In this document: piece by piece, positions 21,133 to 31,111 of the stretch | How the letters are laid out: each line of letters starts with the position of its first letter | Position numbering within the stretch: position 1 is the stretch's first letter | DNA from: Helichrysum umbraculigerum | Taxonomy: Eukaryota > Streptophyta > Magnoliopsida > Asterales > Asteraceae | Direction of reading: 5' to 3' | Assembly: GCA_949592205.1 (NCBI GenBank) | Contig: CATIUR010000003.1 | Location: 81,682,501-81,746,500 of the forward strand | DNA length: 64,000 nt | Program-made: the position numbers and the translations under genes | Notes under the pieces: model-generated | The model's database searches: none | What the model was told of the DNA's origin: nothing | Seen by the model: only the letters and a program-made list of their open reading frames with translations

Positions 21133-21620
21133 GTTAAGGAGGTTCATAGTGGTCCTTTAGGGTACATGTACTCACCCTAAGTACTATGATACTCATATGG
21201 TCCCTAAAATGAATTCAATGTTAAGTATTAATGTCTCAAATTAATTTCCAATGTCCACTAATAATGGTGATGGATCTTAAATATATTACTTGTAACTAGT
21301 TACTTGTTAGTTTCTTGTTACGTCGTAAATAATTTAAGGAACGTGCAAAATTTTGCGGAAGATTTAAAATCAACTTTAAACATTAAACTTACACAATTTT
21401 TTTTGGTATTTTTAGAAATCTTTGTCTGGCACGGGTTTATAGAATGTACAACTATTTAGGCAAAATGCTTTCAGAGGTGTACTTTCCTTTAGACGTGCGT
21501 ATCTTCAGACAATAATTTCTAGAAAACGTTTTCTGTTAAGGGAAACTAAAAAATTATTATATGTACTAAAATATGCTTATTTAAAGTCGCGAGCCTCGAC
21601 CGTTTTCGGAAGGAATTGGT
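21133..21620 (-). other. R4 3' tail
   Basis: This is non-coding sequence. Just after the ORF (21586-21600) is a GTCG...CGAC inverted repeat. R5, R6 and R9 carry a hairpin at the same place. The remainder, to the R3 insertion, shows nothing I recognise. Confidence 0.6.
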
Positions 21621-22922
21621 TTATGATTCGTTCCGACCCCTCCATAGGGAAAGGGCCAAGATTTGCTCCCTTAATTGAACATTATTCGGTACAAAACATT
21701 TTGATAGCTCCCAGATGACATTGTAAACTAGAAAATGACGATCCTCTAGACCCGTTAGGATTTTTCGTTCCTCATACCCTAAATTGACAAGATCATTAAT
21801 CAACTTATTGTACGCCTTCCTTATCTTCTTGGGATTTGATAGACCGTCGCGTTCTCCTTTGTTTTTGTAGTTCAGATTGTGAGTAAGTTTATTCACAGCT
21901 TCCATAAACGCATTCTCTTCTGGTGAATCGGGTTCTCCGGTTGTAAGTTTAACTAGCTTACAGAGTTCACTAATTCTGGCTTTTTGAGTGGAAGTGAAGG
22001 GGTATTTAGTGAAGGTGAAGATTTGAACAAGCTTGACGTGAAGGTCTTTTCTTTTGTCAAAGAAGCTCGTGTCGATCCTTTCCTTTGTGGCATCAGGAAA
22101 AACTTCTCGCAATTTTGAGATTATGTAAGAGGCGGGGTCAACAAAGAATGGAATTTTGATAGGAATCATAGGGTTTTGTTCTGTCCAGAACTCAAGTTTG
22201 TTGATCATTGCGGCAACACTATGATTGATTAATATCATAGATATTGGAAGGTAATCCATGTCGGCAAATGATTTGAGGAGTAGATCTAAATCTGCTACAA
22301 ACTTTAGTTCTTGGTCTCTGAAACTCATGAAGGGGTTTTCGCACTCTTGATTTGACAGGTGAAGAAGAAGATCCACTTGTTTTTCTAATGCAGTAATCGT
22401 TACTCGTTGGTCGAAAGAAAATGGAAGATTGGCATAGGTCAATTGCTTGACGAATGCTTTATAGACGTCCGCCCTACGGGAAGGATTAGAAGATGCGCCT
22501 AGGGTGCGTTCTTCGAAACAAGGGTTTTCTGGCTCAGCTGATGGAACTTTATCCACCACTCGGTAAATGGTGTATTTATGTTCGTACGAAAAGAATGGAA
22601 AGATACCGTCATTGTGACAATCAGATGTGGTTTGGGCATATATTGATGTCTCAGGAATGAGGGTAATTAGGTCACACGTTTTCGGAGGTTTTACTTCATG
22701 ATTTTCTTCGGGAAGATAATCGAAGTGGAAAGAATTCGACAATTCAGGCATGTGCAAAGTTGGAGAGTGATCTTCTGGGGATGATGCCAGGTCAGGTAGC
22801 TGATCTGTGACATCAAAATCCAGGAAATGGTTTGGAATGGGATGTGGGATCCTAAATTCTTCTAGGGAAGCGTATAATTCATCCTTTGAAGTACAGCTAG
22901 AAGTGGGTTTTCGAGATGTCAT
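21621..22922 (-). CDS. R4 two-unit helical protein, intact, 433 residues
   Basis: I do not recognise the family. Residues 1-140 are acidic and Pro/Ser-rich with little predicted order. Two related, Leu-rich and probably all-helical units follow. Unit 1 (about 151-246) has LPFSFDQRVTITALE and ends SMILINHSVAAMINKL. Unit 2 (about 261-410) has DPASYIISKLRE, YPFTSTQKARISELC and TTGEPDSPE. The same two-unit plan is found in R5 (27714-28938) and R6 (39258-40307), where it follows gag-protease. Here it is the first and only ORF, about 160 bases after the PBS, without stop or frameshift. No signal peptide, membrane span or zinc knuckle is seen. RT, protease and integrase motifs are absent. Possible roles such as a capsid-like or assembly protein are inference only. 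Confidence 0.8.
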   Translation of the reverse strand: MTSRKPTSSCTSKDELYASLEEFRIPHPIPNHFLDFDVTDQLPDLASSPEDHSPTLHMPELSNSFHFDYLPEENHEVKPPKTCDLITLIPETSIYAQTTSDCHNDGIFPFFSYEHKYTIYRVVDKVPSAEPENPCFEERTLGASSNPSRRADVYKAFVKQLTYANLPFSFDQRVTITALEKQVDLLLHLSNQECENPFMSFRDQELKFVADLDLLLKSFADMDYLPISMILINHSVAAMINKLEFWTEQNPMIPIKIPFFVDPASYIISKLREVFPDATKERIDTSFFDKRKDLHVKLVQIFTFTKYPFTSTQKARISELCKLVKLTTGEPDSPEENAFMEAVNKLTHNLNYKNKGERDGLSNPKKIRKAYNKLINDLVNLGYEERKILTGLEDRHFLVYNVIWELSKCFVPNNVQLREQILALSLWRGRNES

Positions 22923-23106
22923 ATTTAAACTAATATTATCCTAATTAACTAGTATTAAATTAACAGTAAATTAAAACTAAAATTACGCAAATTAACTTTC
23001 GAAAGATTTCTAAAAAGATTTCAATCGGAAGGATCTCCTAAATACAACTACTTAAGGTGGCTTTAAATCTACGTTTGTGATTTCCCCGGCAGCGGTGCCA
23101 AAAACT
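22923..23106 (-). other. R4 leader and primer-binding site (tRNA-Asp type)
   Basis: CCCCGGCAGCGGTGCCA at 23084-23100 on the plus strand is the inverse of the TGGCRCC...GGGG PBS used by Athila-group elements, with one change from R5 and R9. The leader is short. Confidence 0.85.
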
Positions 23107-23659
23107 TGTTGTGCTCACACCGTGTCGTTGTTTTTCAAATGATGGTGCAAGCGCAGCAGGGGTTTTAATCTTATATTTTGCGGGGCTTAAATTAACCGTA
23201 CTACCTACTCTGGTTAGTAAGTGGTAAGTATAACCTAAGATCGTTCTGTGAATCCAAACGTGTGGGTGATTAAAGTTGACACTTTCGGTAGGGAAGTATT
23301 TAGGATGGAACAAAGTAGGTAGGTTTGAGGTTTAAAGACAGGTAAGTAAAATGCAGGAGAGTAAATTGCAGGAAAGTAAAGTGCAGGAAAGCAGATAAAG
23401 ATAAAGATGTGATTGCTGAGATTTCGATAATTAATATTTCGGGATGACAGAACAAATAGGGTTGATACTAATGTGGTAAATAAACTACTAGGTGTAAACT
23501 CTAGAACCCTACCAACTCAGTTTCCCATTGGCGTGTCACTTGGAACTAGGTTATCATGATTCTGGTCGGAGCAATATGCAAACTTCCAATACTCATCTAG
23601 TTGAAAAATGAGCAACCTATTTTGGTTTAAACCGAGGTGCATGAATCACTAGCATATCG
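23107..23659 (-). repeat. R4 5' LTR, segment next to the PBS
   Basis: It begins TGTTGTGCTCAC beside the PBS. It is cut at 23659 by R5 and resumes at 33561. TATCG at 23655-23659 is the left target-site duplicate of R5. Confidence 0.85.
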
Positions 23660-26100
23660 TGTTGGGGCCCGATCAGGTCGGTGTCGTTAACGATCACTAA
23701 CCGGGCACCAGCAGTGGGTTTGTTTTATATTTGTAATTGCGGGGCCTAAGTTTTCCCTAACAATGCTAATCCTAAGGGTGAGCAAGTGGTAGGTATGACC
23801 TAGAGTCGTTCTTCAAACCGACTGAATTGAAACTAAGGCGTGACAGATGAGGGCTTTCAAACTAGTGAATGGTTTATAAAATAGTGGGGGTTTTGGTTTT
23901 TATATTAACTAACTTAGGCAAGTAAATAAATAAAAGCGAAATAAAAGTAAAAGACAAAGCAGATAAATAAAGATAGTGTTTGCTGAGACTTCGTTAATTA
24001 AGTTATGGGATGATATTTGGAGAAACTGTTTTAAAAGATGTTTGTTAATTGTTACTCTTGGATACTTGTGATGTAAACACTAGATTCCCTACTAATTGAA
24101 ATTCCATTAGCATGTCACACCGGGAGCTAGGTTGTGGTAACATTACAGAGTATTTAGAATAATAAGCAAAATCTTAATATGGTTTAATAATACTTACATA
24201 TGAACGGGAACAAAATCTTAAGGTACTAGACATAATTGAATCATATAACGATTCCTCGTCATCCTAACAGATTTGTATATTTAAACAGTTCATTTATGAC
24301 TTTAAACCAGCCCTTGCTTAAGACTACCCAATAAATCCCCTAGTTATTCACAGCGTTCCTCACTTTAAGTGGTTCCACCGCTTTAAACCCTGGGCCATGT
24401 CTTGTCCTACGATAATCCCCCATGTAGCCTTGCGGTTCCATAGTTTCATACCTTTGACAAATTATTGACACAGATGACTGACTACCTTTTAATTGGACGT
24501 CGTTAAAAAGGTCTTGTAATCACGTTTACTGGTGGAAAGGCGATAGATTAATTTAACTTTTAAAAGTCTATTTAGAAAGGTTAATTAAACTAGGTTTCTC
24601 ATTTTATATATATTAGTCCGTAATATAACTACCTTCGGTCGTTACGCAGCTTCCACGTATTTGTACTACACCTAAAGTGTTTCCAACGCTATACTGAGTA
24701 ACAGTCGAATAGGGGCCATCATATTACTTAATAATATTGTATCGTTTCGTAATATGACTACCTTCGGTCGTTCCTCGACTTCCATACATTTGTACTCCAC
24801 CTTGAAGTGTTTCCAGTACTATATCGAGTAACAGTCGAATAGGGGCCGTCATATTATTTGACGATAATTAAAACCGTTTATATTTTACTACTATGATAAT
24901 CCTAAGGCAACAATCAAACAAGAACATGCAATAAGACGATCAAAGTAATATTACCGATCTTTAATATTTTATTATAAATCATCCCGTAATTAACTAACTA
25001 CATCGCAACAAACACAATAAGTATACTACTCTCTAATCATGGCAATAACTAAATCTAGCATAATCAATATAAACGTAATTAATTAAGATAGATAAGGATA
25101 GAAATAACCGAGATTAAATGCGAGAGAATAGACTTGAATTAATTGACACAATTCCGAGCATACACCGAAGATTACAATGCGTTCCGCACTTTCCTTCTAC
25201 TTCTAATAAAACTCCTAAACTAGTTTAAATACTAGTAAAAACCTAATCTAAATAAATAATGTAGAGTGAGAAAGTTGGAGCTTAATTCTAGAGTGAGAGA
25301 AAATAAGCTAGGAAGGTGTGTGTTGCAAATGAACCTAAGCAACCTATTTATAGGTGAGCTTTGGCTCATTTTAGCATCATGAAGCCTTGAGGTGTTAGAA
25401 AGACTAACTAAAAGTGGCTTGTACAACGCGAAAAGTGGCCGCACCGGGTACCGTACAACGCGAAAAGTAGGCGCACCAGGTACCAAAACTTGCCAAAAAC
25501 GGAAACCGGGATGGGGGTAGGGTGGCCGGCGGCGCCAGCCAGGTGGCCGGCGGCGGCTGGCTGGTGGCCGGCGGCGGTGGGCCCCACCCCGCCCCATTGC
25601 GCGATCTTTTGCTTCGTTTCTTGATTCGTGCGTGTTTTCTTCGTTATACGTCCGTTTGAGTCGATTCTTTTTTTGTTGGATTCGTAATTCAAAAACGAAA
25701 ATTTTGACATAGGATATGCCTTAAAATGAGGTCCCTAGCTCCAGATATTGAGTGCGAATCATTTGGATTTTCCGGTGGGCGCGAAATCTTCATTTTTTAC
25801 CCGTCTCCGTTGATTCTTCTTCTGTTGGATTCGTATTTTGAAAACGAACATCTTGGAAATAATGGATGTTGATGGAGGGCACTTTAGTCTTGAAATCTCA
25901 TTTTTATGCCTTTGAATCTTCAAACGTGTGTGGAATCTTCGTTTTTCATCCGTTTTGCTTGATTTTCATCGTGCAACCTCGTTTTGACCATCTTGGGATA
26001 ATGTTACTGATTTGAACCTTATTTGAGTTCAAAATGCCAAGAATCGTTCTAGAATGAGAGAGATATCGGTAGTAAAAACGTGACTTTTTACGCGATATCA
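23660..26100 (-). repeat. R5 3' LTR (left copy)
   Basis: On the plus strand it runs TGTTGGGGCCCG to GCGATATCA. A TATA box, CCTATAAATAGG on the minus strand, is at 25343-25354. About 90-240 bases upstream of it in transcription order is a GC-rich block with GTACAACGCGAAAAGTGG repeats and GCCGGCGGC repeats (25415-25590). Confidence 0.94.
25343..25354 (-). promoter_or_regulatory. R5 LTR TATA box
   Basis: CCTATAAATAGG is palindrome-like. It is found in both R5 LTRs (also 32795-32806) and in R4 (34806-34817), and a related box is in R6 and R9. Confidence 0.75.
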
Positions 26101-27655
26101 AGTATCCCACACTTAGAACTTTGTTTGTCCTCAAGCAAACTAACATTCAACAGGGATAAAAATAAGCAGATAATGAAATATTTTAAGGCGGAACGTTTTA
26201 CTAAGGGGGTTTTGGAAAAGTAAAATACTTGTTCTTTAAAAAGGAAAGATTGTAATCTTTAGGAGCATGCTTATGATCTTTGATCTTGGATACATGACTA
26301 GGCGATCCTCTCATGGTGGTCACTCAAATCACTCAAAGTGTTTAGGGTTTCCTATTCTATTATATCAATCGCTCAGAACGCCAGTCATGTATCGTTTATC
26401 GTCATAGGCTTGATCGAGAATCAAATCGTTACCTTTTTGGTGAGCGCGAAGTCGATCTAGCCACAATCATTCTAAGGGAGGTGATGTAGGGTTTGTGGAG
26501 TGGAGTGTTGGTGGTATGAGAGGGGGTTGTGTTGGTTTTTCATAGGTTTTCTTTTTGGTGAAGCAGAAAGCTGAAATTTTTGAATTTTCGGGAGATTTGA
26601 CGCCTTTTTCTTTTGGGAGGAGTCTTTTTCTCCATTTGACTTTCTTTTCTTTGAATTTTTCTAAGATATTTTTTTCTCGACGTCATATCCTTAATACTTC
26701 TCTTTTTTCATCTTTGGAACTTTCTATGAAGTTTGAGGGATGCTTTTGAGTAGGTAAAGGGGGTAACGTACTTATTTTTGGGTGTATGGATGGGTTCAAG
26801 AATGATGTGATTCGATCTCCTTTTTGACTCACCAATTTGGATTCGAAATGCATAACAAGAGCAAGTTCTGATTCTAAACGCATACATCGGCACACTCAAG
26901 AATCGAAAAAGTGAAGCATTAAAAGTGAATGCTTTTCATATGGCTCAAGATACCTCACGAATCGAAAGTTAGGTTGTTGTGTGCTTAGTCATGCGATGCT
27001 CTTTATGGGTTTACTAAACTACCCTTTCAAAAGAATTTGTATTTTATTTTTCCTTCTTCCCCAAAGTAAATCATTCTTTGTTTAAAAATTTTCATTTTCA
27101 ACATATTTTTAACTCAATTTTGAAAAATTTTATTTACTTTTATGGAGAAGCAAGGTCTTATAAAGAGCAACGAGTTTAGAATCAAGTATATACCAATATC
27201 CATTTAACAGTAGAGCAACTACTGCTATCCCACACTTAAAGGAACATCGTCCTTGATGTTAAACTAAGCTCATAATGGGGTAAAATCCCACACTTAGGAT
27301 TTGAAACATCTTAGACGTATTCTTTTAGTGGTGTGTTTTGGGTTTGAATCCCACACTTAGTGATAAGCATAGTGGATATGGTATATTTAAAACGAATGAA
27401 AGAGACGGTATAGAAGTACTCCCCGGTTGTTGCAGTGCCTTTGTGTGCATTTTTCCGGATTCCGTCTTTCTTGGTGCATTCTTGATCAAGTCTTCTTGCG
27501 ATTGGTCTCGTAGGTGTGAACACGTCGGATATACGATTCTTTGGTTGTTGATGCTTCATTGCAGGCTGGAGCATTCTTTGTATTATCCGAGTGTGAAAGA
27601 TAGTCGGAGATTTCATCACTTCTTGGAATGTAAAATTGCGGAAATGTAAAAACAC
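26101..27655 (-). other. R5 3' non-coding block with repeated CTAAGTGTGGGAT motif and PPT
   Basis: Four copies, read as ATCCCACACTTA on the plus strand, lie at 26104-26116 (next to the LTR, serving as PPT), 27227-27239, 27285-27297 and 27348-27360. The block is homologous to those of R6 and R9, including a stretch near 26865-26960 with GCATTAAAAGTGAATGCTTTT. Small open frames here are not convincing genes. Confidence 0.75.
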
Positions 27656-27699
27656 GGGTTGCCTCCCGAGAAGCGCTCTTTTAAAGTCGAGAGCTCGAC
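27656..27699 (-). other. R5 conserved post-ORF hairpin
   Basis: The stem GTCGAG/CTCGAC (27686-27699) is followed in transcription order by GCGCTTCTCGGGAGGCAACCC (inverse at 27656-27676). Matching pairs occur in R6 and R9. Confidence 0.75.
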
Positions 27700-27713
27700 T
27701 TCTTTTCTCCTAG

Positions 27714-28938
27714 CTAGATGGAGATGGATGCATCCATGGGATCCCCTTTGTTGATGTTGTGGGCCCTAGGTTGCGGAAAAGTGTATCGACGTGGATAGAT
27801 TCTCATGAAATGATTGATTATTGTCGTAATCAATTCGAGTGGACTATCTCTCGATGTTGCCTTGTAGTTCAGAAGATGCTCTGAAGTTGTCCTCTCAAGT
27901 CCTTGAAGTCCGAAGGTGATGTAGTCGACTGCTTTAGTGACAGTCCCATTAGGGTCGGTCATGGTGGTTGTGTCTGTCTTAACAACCTCTCTTGACGGTG
28001 GGTTTTGCCAGAGAGAGCATACAAACGCTAAGAATTGCAGTTTTATGCCTTCATAGTTCTCGGTCTTGGGGTCTCCGTTGAATCTTCTGATGGACGTGCA
28101 CAGGTCCTCTATTTGCCGGTGCTGATGGTTGTTGAATGGAAAGTCGGATTCTGAGAAAACTAGAATAAGCTGACGAAGTATCTCCTTGCATCCTGAGTAG
28201 AATATGAACTTTGTTCTGGAGTTACTTTTCCGTTGTTGAATCTCCCTTAGATGGATCGTAACAGAAGTAGCGATATCAAGTGGTGATTCATATGTAGCCC
28301 TAAAAGGTCGTTCGCGCCTTGATTCCTCCCAAACGAGATCACAGCTCTTCAATCGGTAACTCAACTTGTTTTTCAATAGTGGAGTTGATAACCATAGATC
28401 CGCTTTCTTTGGAACTAAGGTGATCTTCTCTATTTAGCAAGTCAAGCAATGATGTGAGGTCATTCATCGTCAAGATGTTAGCACGACTGCTTGGATGTCC
28501 AGTAGTTTCTTTCATATGCGCTCTAATGGATCCTAACATCTCCCATTGCGTTGAGGTGAATGAGATACTAGATCTTTTAAGGGCATTGTAGATCCTAGCG
28601 TAAGTCCATTTCTGTTGTTGACAGAATTGCGGTTCAGCAGGGGAAAGAGCTAGCATGTTGACTACGCCGCTTATTCCTCCTACTATATTGTCAAATCTTT
28701 GGATGAATTCTTCGAGCACCTTGTGATCTGTGATGGTTTGCGGTTGGTATCTTGTGCGTTTGGAATATTCCTCCAGTGTTTCTCTTCTCATGGGATGGTT
28801 GTGGTTACTTTCCGCCATTTCATCAGTGTTAAATAGGTTGAGTGGCTGTCTGCTTCTTTTGTTTTCTTCTTCCATCTTTCTCGTTCTGATCAATTCTTCC
28901 ATCGTTGGGTTGTTTGCTGATGGAGATGCGTTTTTCAT
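27714..28938 (-). pseudogene. R5 two-unit helical region, one frameshift
   Basis: Reading starts at 28938, only 12 bases after and in the same frame as the gag-protease stop. The first part (to 28339) has unit 1 with ISFTSTQWEMLGSI and SMVINSTIEKQVELPIEEL. The frame is lost near 28340-28370, and the second part (28376-27714) has unit 2 with SPLDIATSVTIHLRE, KFIFYSGCKEILRQL, FPFNNHQHRQIEDLC and FNGDP. A closing region follows: TMTDPNGTVTKAVDYI and HFMRIYPRRYTFPQPRAHN. R6 has the same order, so the intact gene was one reading frame. It takes the place where R9 codes RT and integrase. The function is unknown. Confidence 0.78.
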
Positions 28939-28950
28939 CTCTTGTCCTAT

Positions 28951-30924
28951 TCATCGGAGGTCAATCGGGAAATATGGCGTAATTGCCATTTCCTTACTAT
29001 ATTTACTTTCAGTTGTTGGCTTTGCAGTTTCTTTGTCCTCCGCGGTCTTCATGGAGATCATGTACATATCGGCTTGCTCTCCAGCATTTGGATTGTCGAT
29101 ATGGAAAGTGATGGTTTCTCCCTGAGACTGCAAGCTGATGGTTTGTGCGAAGACGTTGATGATTGCCTTGGCCGTATTCATGAAAGGTCTTCCTAGTATG
29201 ATTGAGATGTGTACGTCTTCCTGCATATCCATTACTAAAAAATCTGTTGGGTAAAGAAATTTGTCAATCCTAACTAAAACATTTTCAGCTATTCCCCTAG
29301 GGTATTTGACTGAGTGGTCAGCAAGCTGTATGGTCATTTTGGTAGGTCGAAGATTTTCTAACTCAAGCCTCTTGAAAAGCGAGTATGGCATAAGATTAAC
29401 ACTAGCTCCTAAATCGGCGAGAGAACGGATGATGCCTGAATTGTAAATGGAACATGGAAGAGTAAAACGTCCAGTATCTCCGAGTTTTTCAGGAATGATA
29501 TTTTTCAAGATAGCTGAACATTCCTCGTTCAGCGGGACATTGGGTACTTCGGGTACCTTATCCTTGGTTGTAAGAAGTTTTCTGAAGTACTTTTTGGAGT
29601 GAACTTCAGAGGCGGTATCTAGGAATTTCCTATCAAGCTTAAAAGACTTAAGCTTGTCGGGTCGTTGTTTAAGACGAGCCGGAAATGGGATTTTCCTATT
29701 TGATGTAGACTCTAAATCTATTGTCGAATGAACAATAGGCGGTTCCTTCACCGGAGAAGAAATCGTAGGTGGGCTATGTGCTACCTGAGAGTCTTGAATA
29801 TGGGAAGCCTCCTTATGGCAACTAGTTGGACTATCCTGAGGTTTAGCGTTAATACACTGTGCTAATTGTCCTAATTGAGATTCGAAAGCTTTTAACAAAG
29901 TCAAATGATCTCTTAAGATGAGATCAGTTTGGTCTTGTCTAGCCGAGAGTCCTTGAATGACTTGTATCAGGGGATCGTCAAAACTAGAGGTTTGTGAGGA
30001 AGAGGGTTCCAAAGGTTGAGGTTGGTGAGTTGGTGGGCTATTTGTAGGTGGGTAAGGAGAATGGTTAGTATTTGGTGAAGTTAGATGAGACTGAGGAATT
30101 TGGGCTGAGTGGTTCAGATTAGCACAATTAAGGCAGGTTTGAACTTGACAGACTTGTTGTTGTTGACTTTTCAATTCCTTAATCTCCTTGGTTAGGTCTG
30201 CCACTTGCTGAGTGAGGGTTTTGATAGCTTCATTCCCGATTGTAGTAGGTGAATTCACTAGCGAGGGGTGATTTTCACTGTTCCAGTCATGGTTGTGTAT
30301 TGTCATTTTCTCAATAAGGCCCCAAGCTTCATTTGCCGTACAGTCTATGAAATTACCTTGAGAGGCGGTATCAAGTAAAGGACGGTGATGTGGGAAGAGA
30401 CCATTGTAGAAAATGCGCAGCTGGTCTGAGCGCTCAAATCGATGATTTGGACATTTCTTAAGCAATTTCTTAAAGCGCTCCCATGCATCAAATATTGATT
30501 CATCATGCACTTGACGAAAGTTTATGATGTTGGACCTAAACGTGGCTTGTTTTGATGGGGGGAAATATTTGGCCAAAAATTTGGTTGCTAATTCTACCCA
30601 AGAGGTTATAGAGTTAATCTCTAGTTCCTCAAACCAGGTTTGTGCATTGAGAGTGAGTGAATAGGGAAATAGGTATAGATAGACTATGTCCTGATTAACC
30701 CCAATCGGCTTAAAAGAGTTGGATAAGGAAATGAATTTGTCAAGGTGGGAGTTGGGATCATCATTTGGTAGGCCACGGAATTGACAGAGGTTTTGGACTA
30801 ACTGAACAATATGGGGCTTTAATTCAAATGAAGTTCTATCGGTTTCCGGATAGACAGTTGGTCCTCCTCGACCTTCAATCAGAGGTTTAGAGTTTTCAGC
30901 GAGAGTTATACGTGTAGCTGTCAT
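28951..30924 (-). CDS. gag: R5 Gag-protease polyprotein, 658 residues
   Basis: The start at 30924 (MTATRITLAE) matches the Gag start of R9 (MTNRITLASS). An in-frame upstream start at 31149 would run through the PBS and is less likely. The capsid region shows FPYSL, WFEELE and KFLAKYFPPSKQ. A Gln/Pro-rich linker has one CxxC pair but no full knuckle. A retropepsin domain (about 480-615) has LADLGASVNLMP, as in Athila, and LGRPFMNTAKA. The frame ends in TGA (28951-28953), and the next ORF starts 12 bases on in the same frame, so Gag, protease and the helical region were probably one polyprotein. Protease would cleave the polyprotein in particles. There is no RT in the element. Confidence 0.9.
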   Translation of the reverse strand: MTATRITLAENSKPLIEGRGGPTVYPETDRTSFELKPHIVQLVQNLCQFRGLPNDDPNSHLDKFISLSNSFKPIGVNQDIVYLYLFPYSLTLNAQTWFEELEINSITSWVELATKFLAKYFPPSKQATFRSNIINFRQVHDESIFDAWERFKKLLKKCPNHRFERSDQLRIFYNGLFPHHRPLLDTASQGNFIDCTANEAWGLIEKMTIHNHDWNSENHPSLVNSPTTIGNEAIKTLTQQVADLTKEIKELKSQQQQVCQVQTCLNCANLNHSAQIPQSHLTSPNTNHSPYPPTNSPPTHQPQPLEPSSSQTSSFDDPLIQVIQGLSARQDQTDLILRDHLTLLKAFESQLGQLAQCINAKPQDSPTSCHKEASHIQDSQVAHSPPTISSPVKEPPIVHSTIDLESTSNRKIPFPARLKQRPDKLKSFKLDRKFLDTASEVHSKKYFRKLLTTKDKVPEVPNVPLNEECSAILKNIIPEKLGDTGRFTLPCSIYNSGIIRSLADLGASVNLMPYSLFKRLELENLRPTKMTIQLADHSVKYPRGIAENVLVRIDKFLYPTDFLVMDMQEDVHISIILGRPFMNTAKAIINVFAQTISLQSQGETITFHIDNPNAGEQADMYMISMKTAEDKETAKPTTESKYSKEMAITPYFPIDLR

Positions 30925-31088
30925 AGTCTCGTTGGCAGGTGGTTGACTGGTTGAGTGGACAGGGATAACGTAATTTGTGAAAGTAATAAAATGAAGGAAA
31001 AATAAAGAAAAACGTAGGGGTTTAAGGAATTCTAAAGGTTCACTAGTAAGTAAGTTCGTCTTGACGCCTATGGATCGTACAGTTGGTT

Positions 31089-31105
31089 CCCCGGCAGCGG
31101 CGCCA
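31089..31105 (-). other. R5 primer-binding site (tRNA-Asp type)
   Basis: CCCCGGCAGCGGCGCCA on the plus strand, identical to R9, six bases from the LTR. Confidence 0.9.
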
Positions 31106-31111
31106 AAAACT

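Noticed and set aside
25408..25710. 100-codon open frame in the R5 LTR, also at 32864-33166, and a longer relative in R4 at 34728-35135
   Set aside because: It spans the promoter block and GC repeats upstream of the TATA box, so it would not be transcribed as a normal coding region. No domain is seen.
27311..27655. Open frames on both strands in the R5 3' block
   Set aside because: They overlap the repeated CTAAGTGTGGGAT motifs and have no counterpart in R6 or R9.
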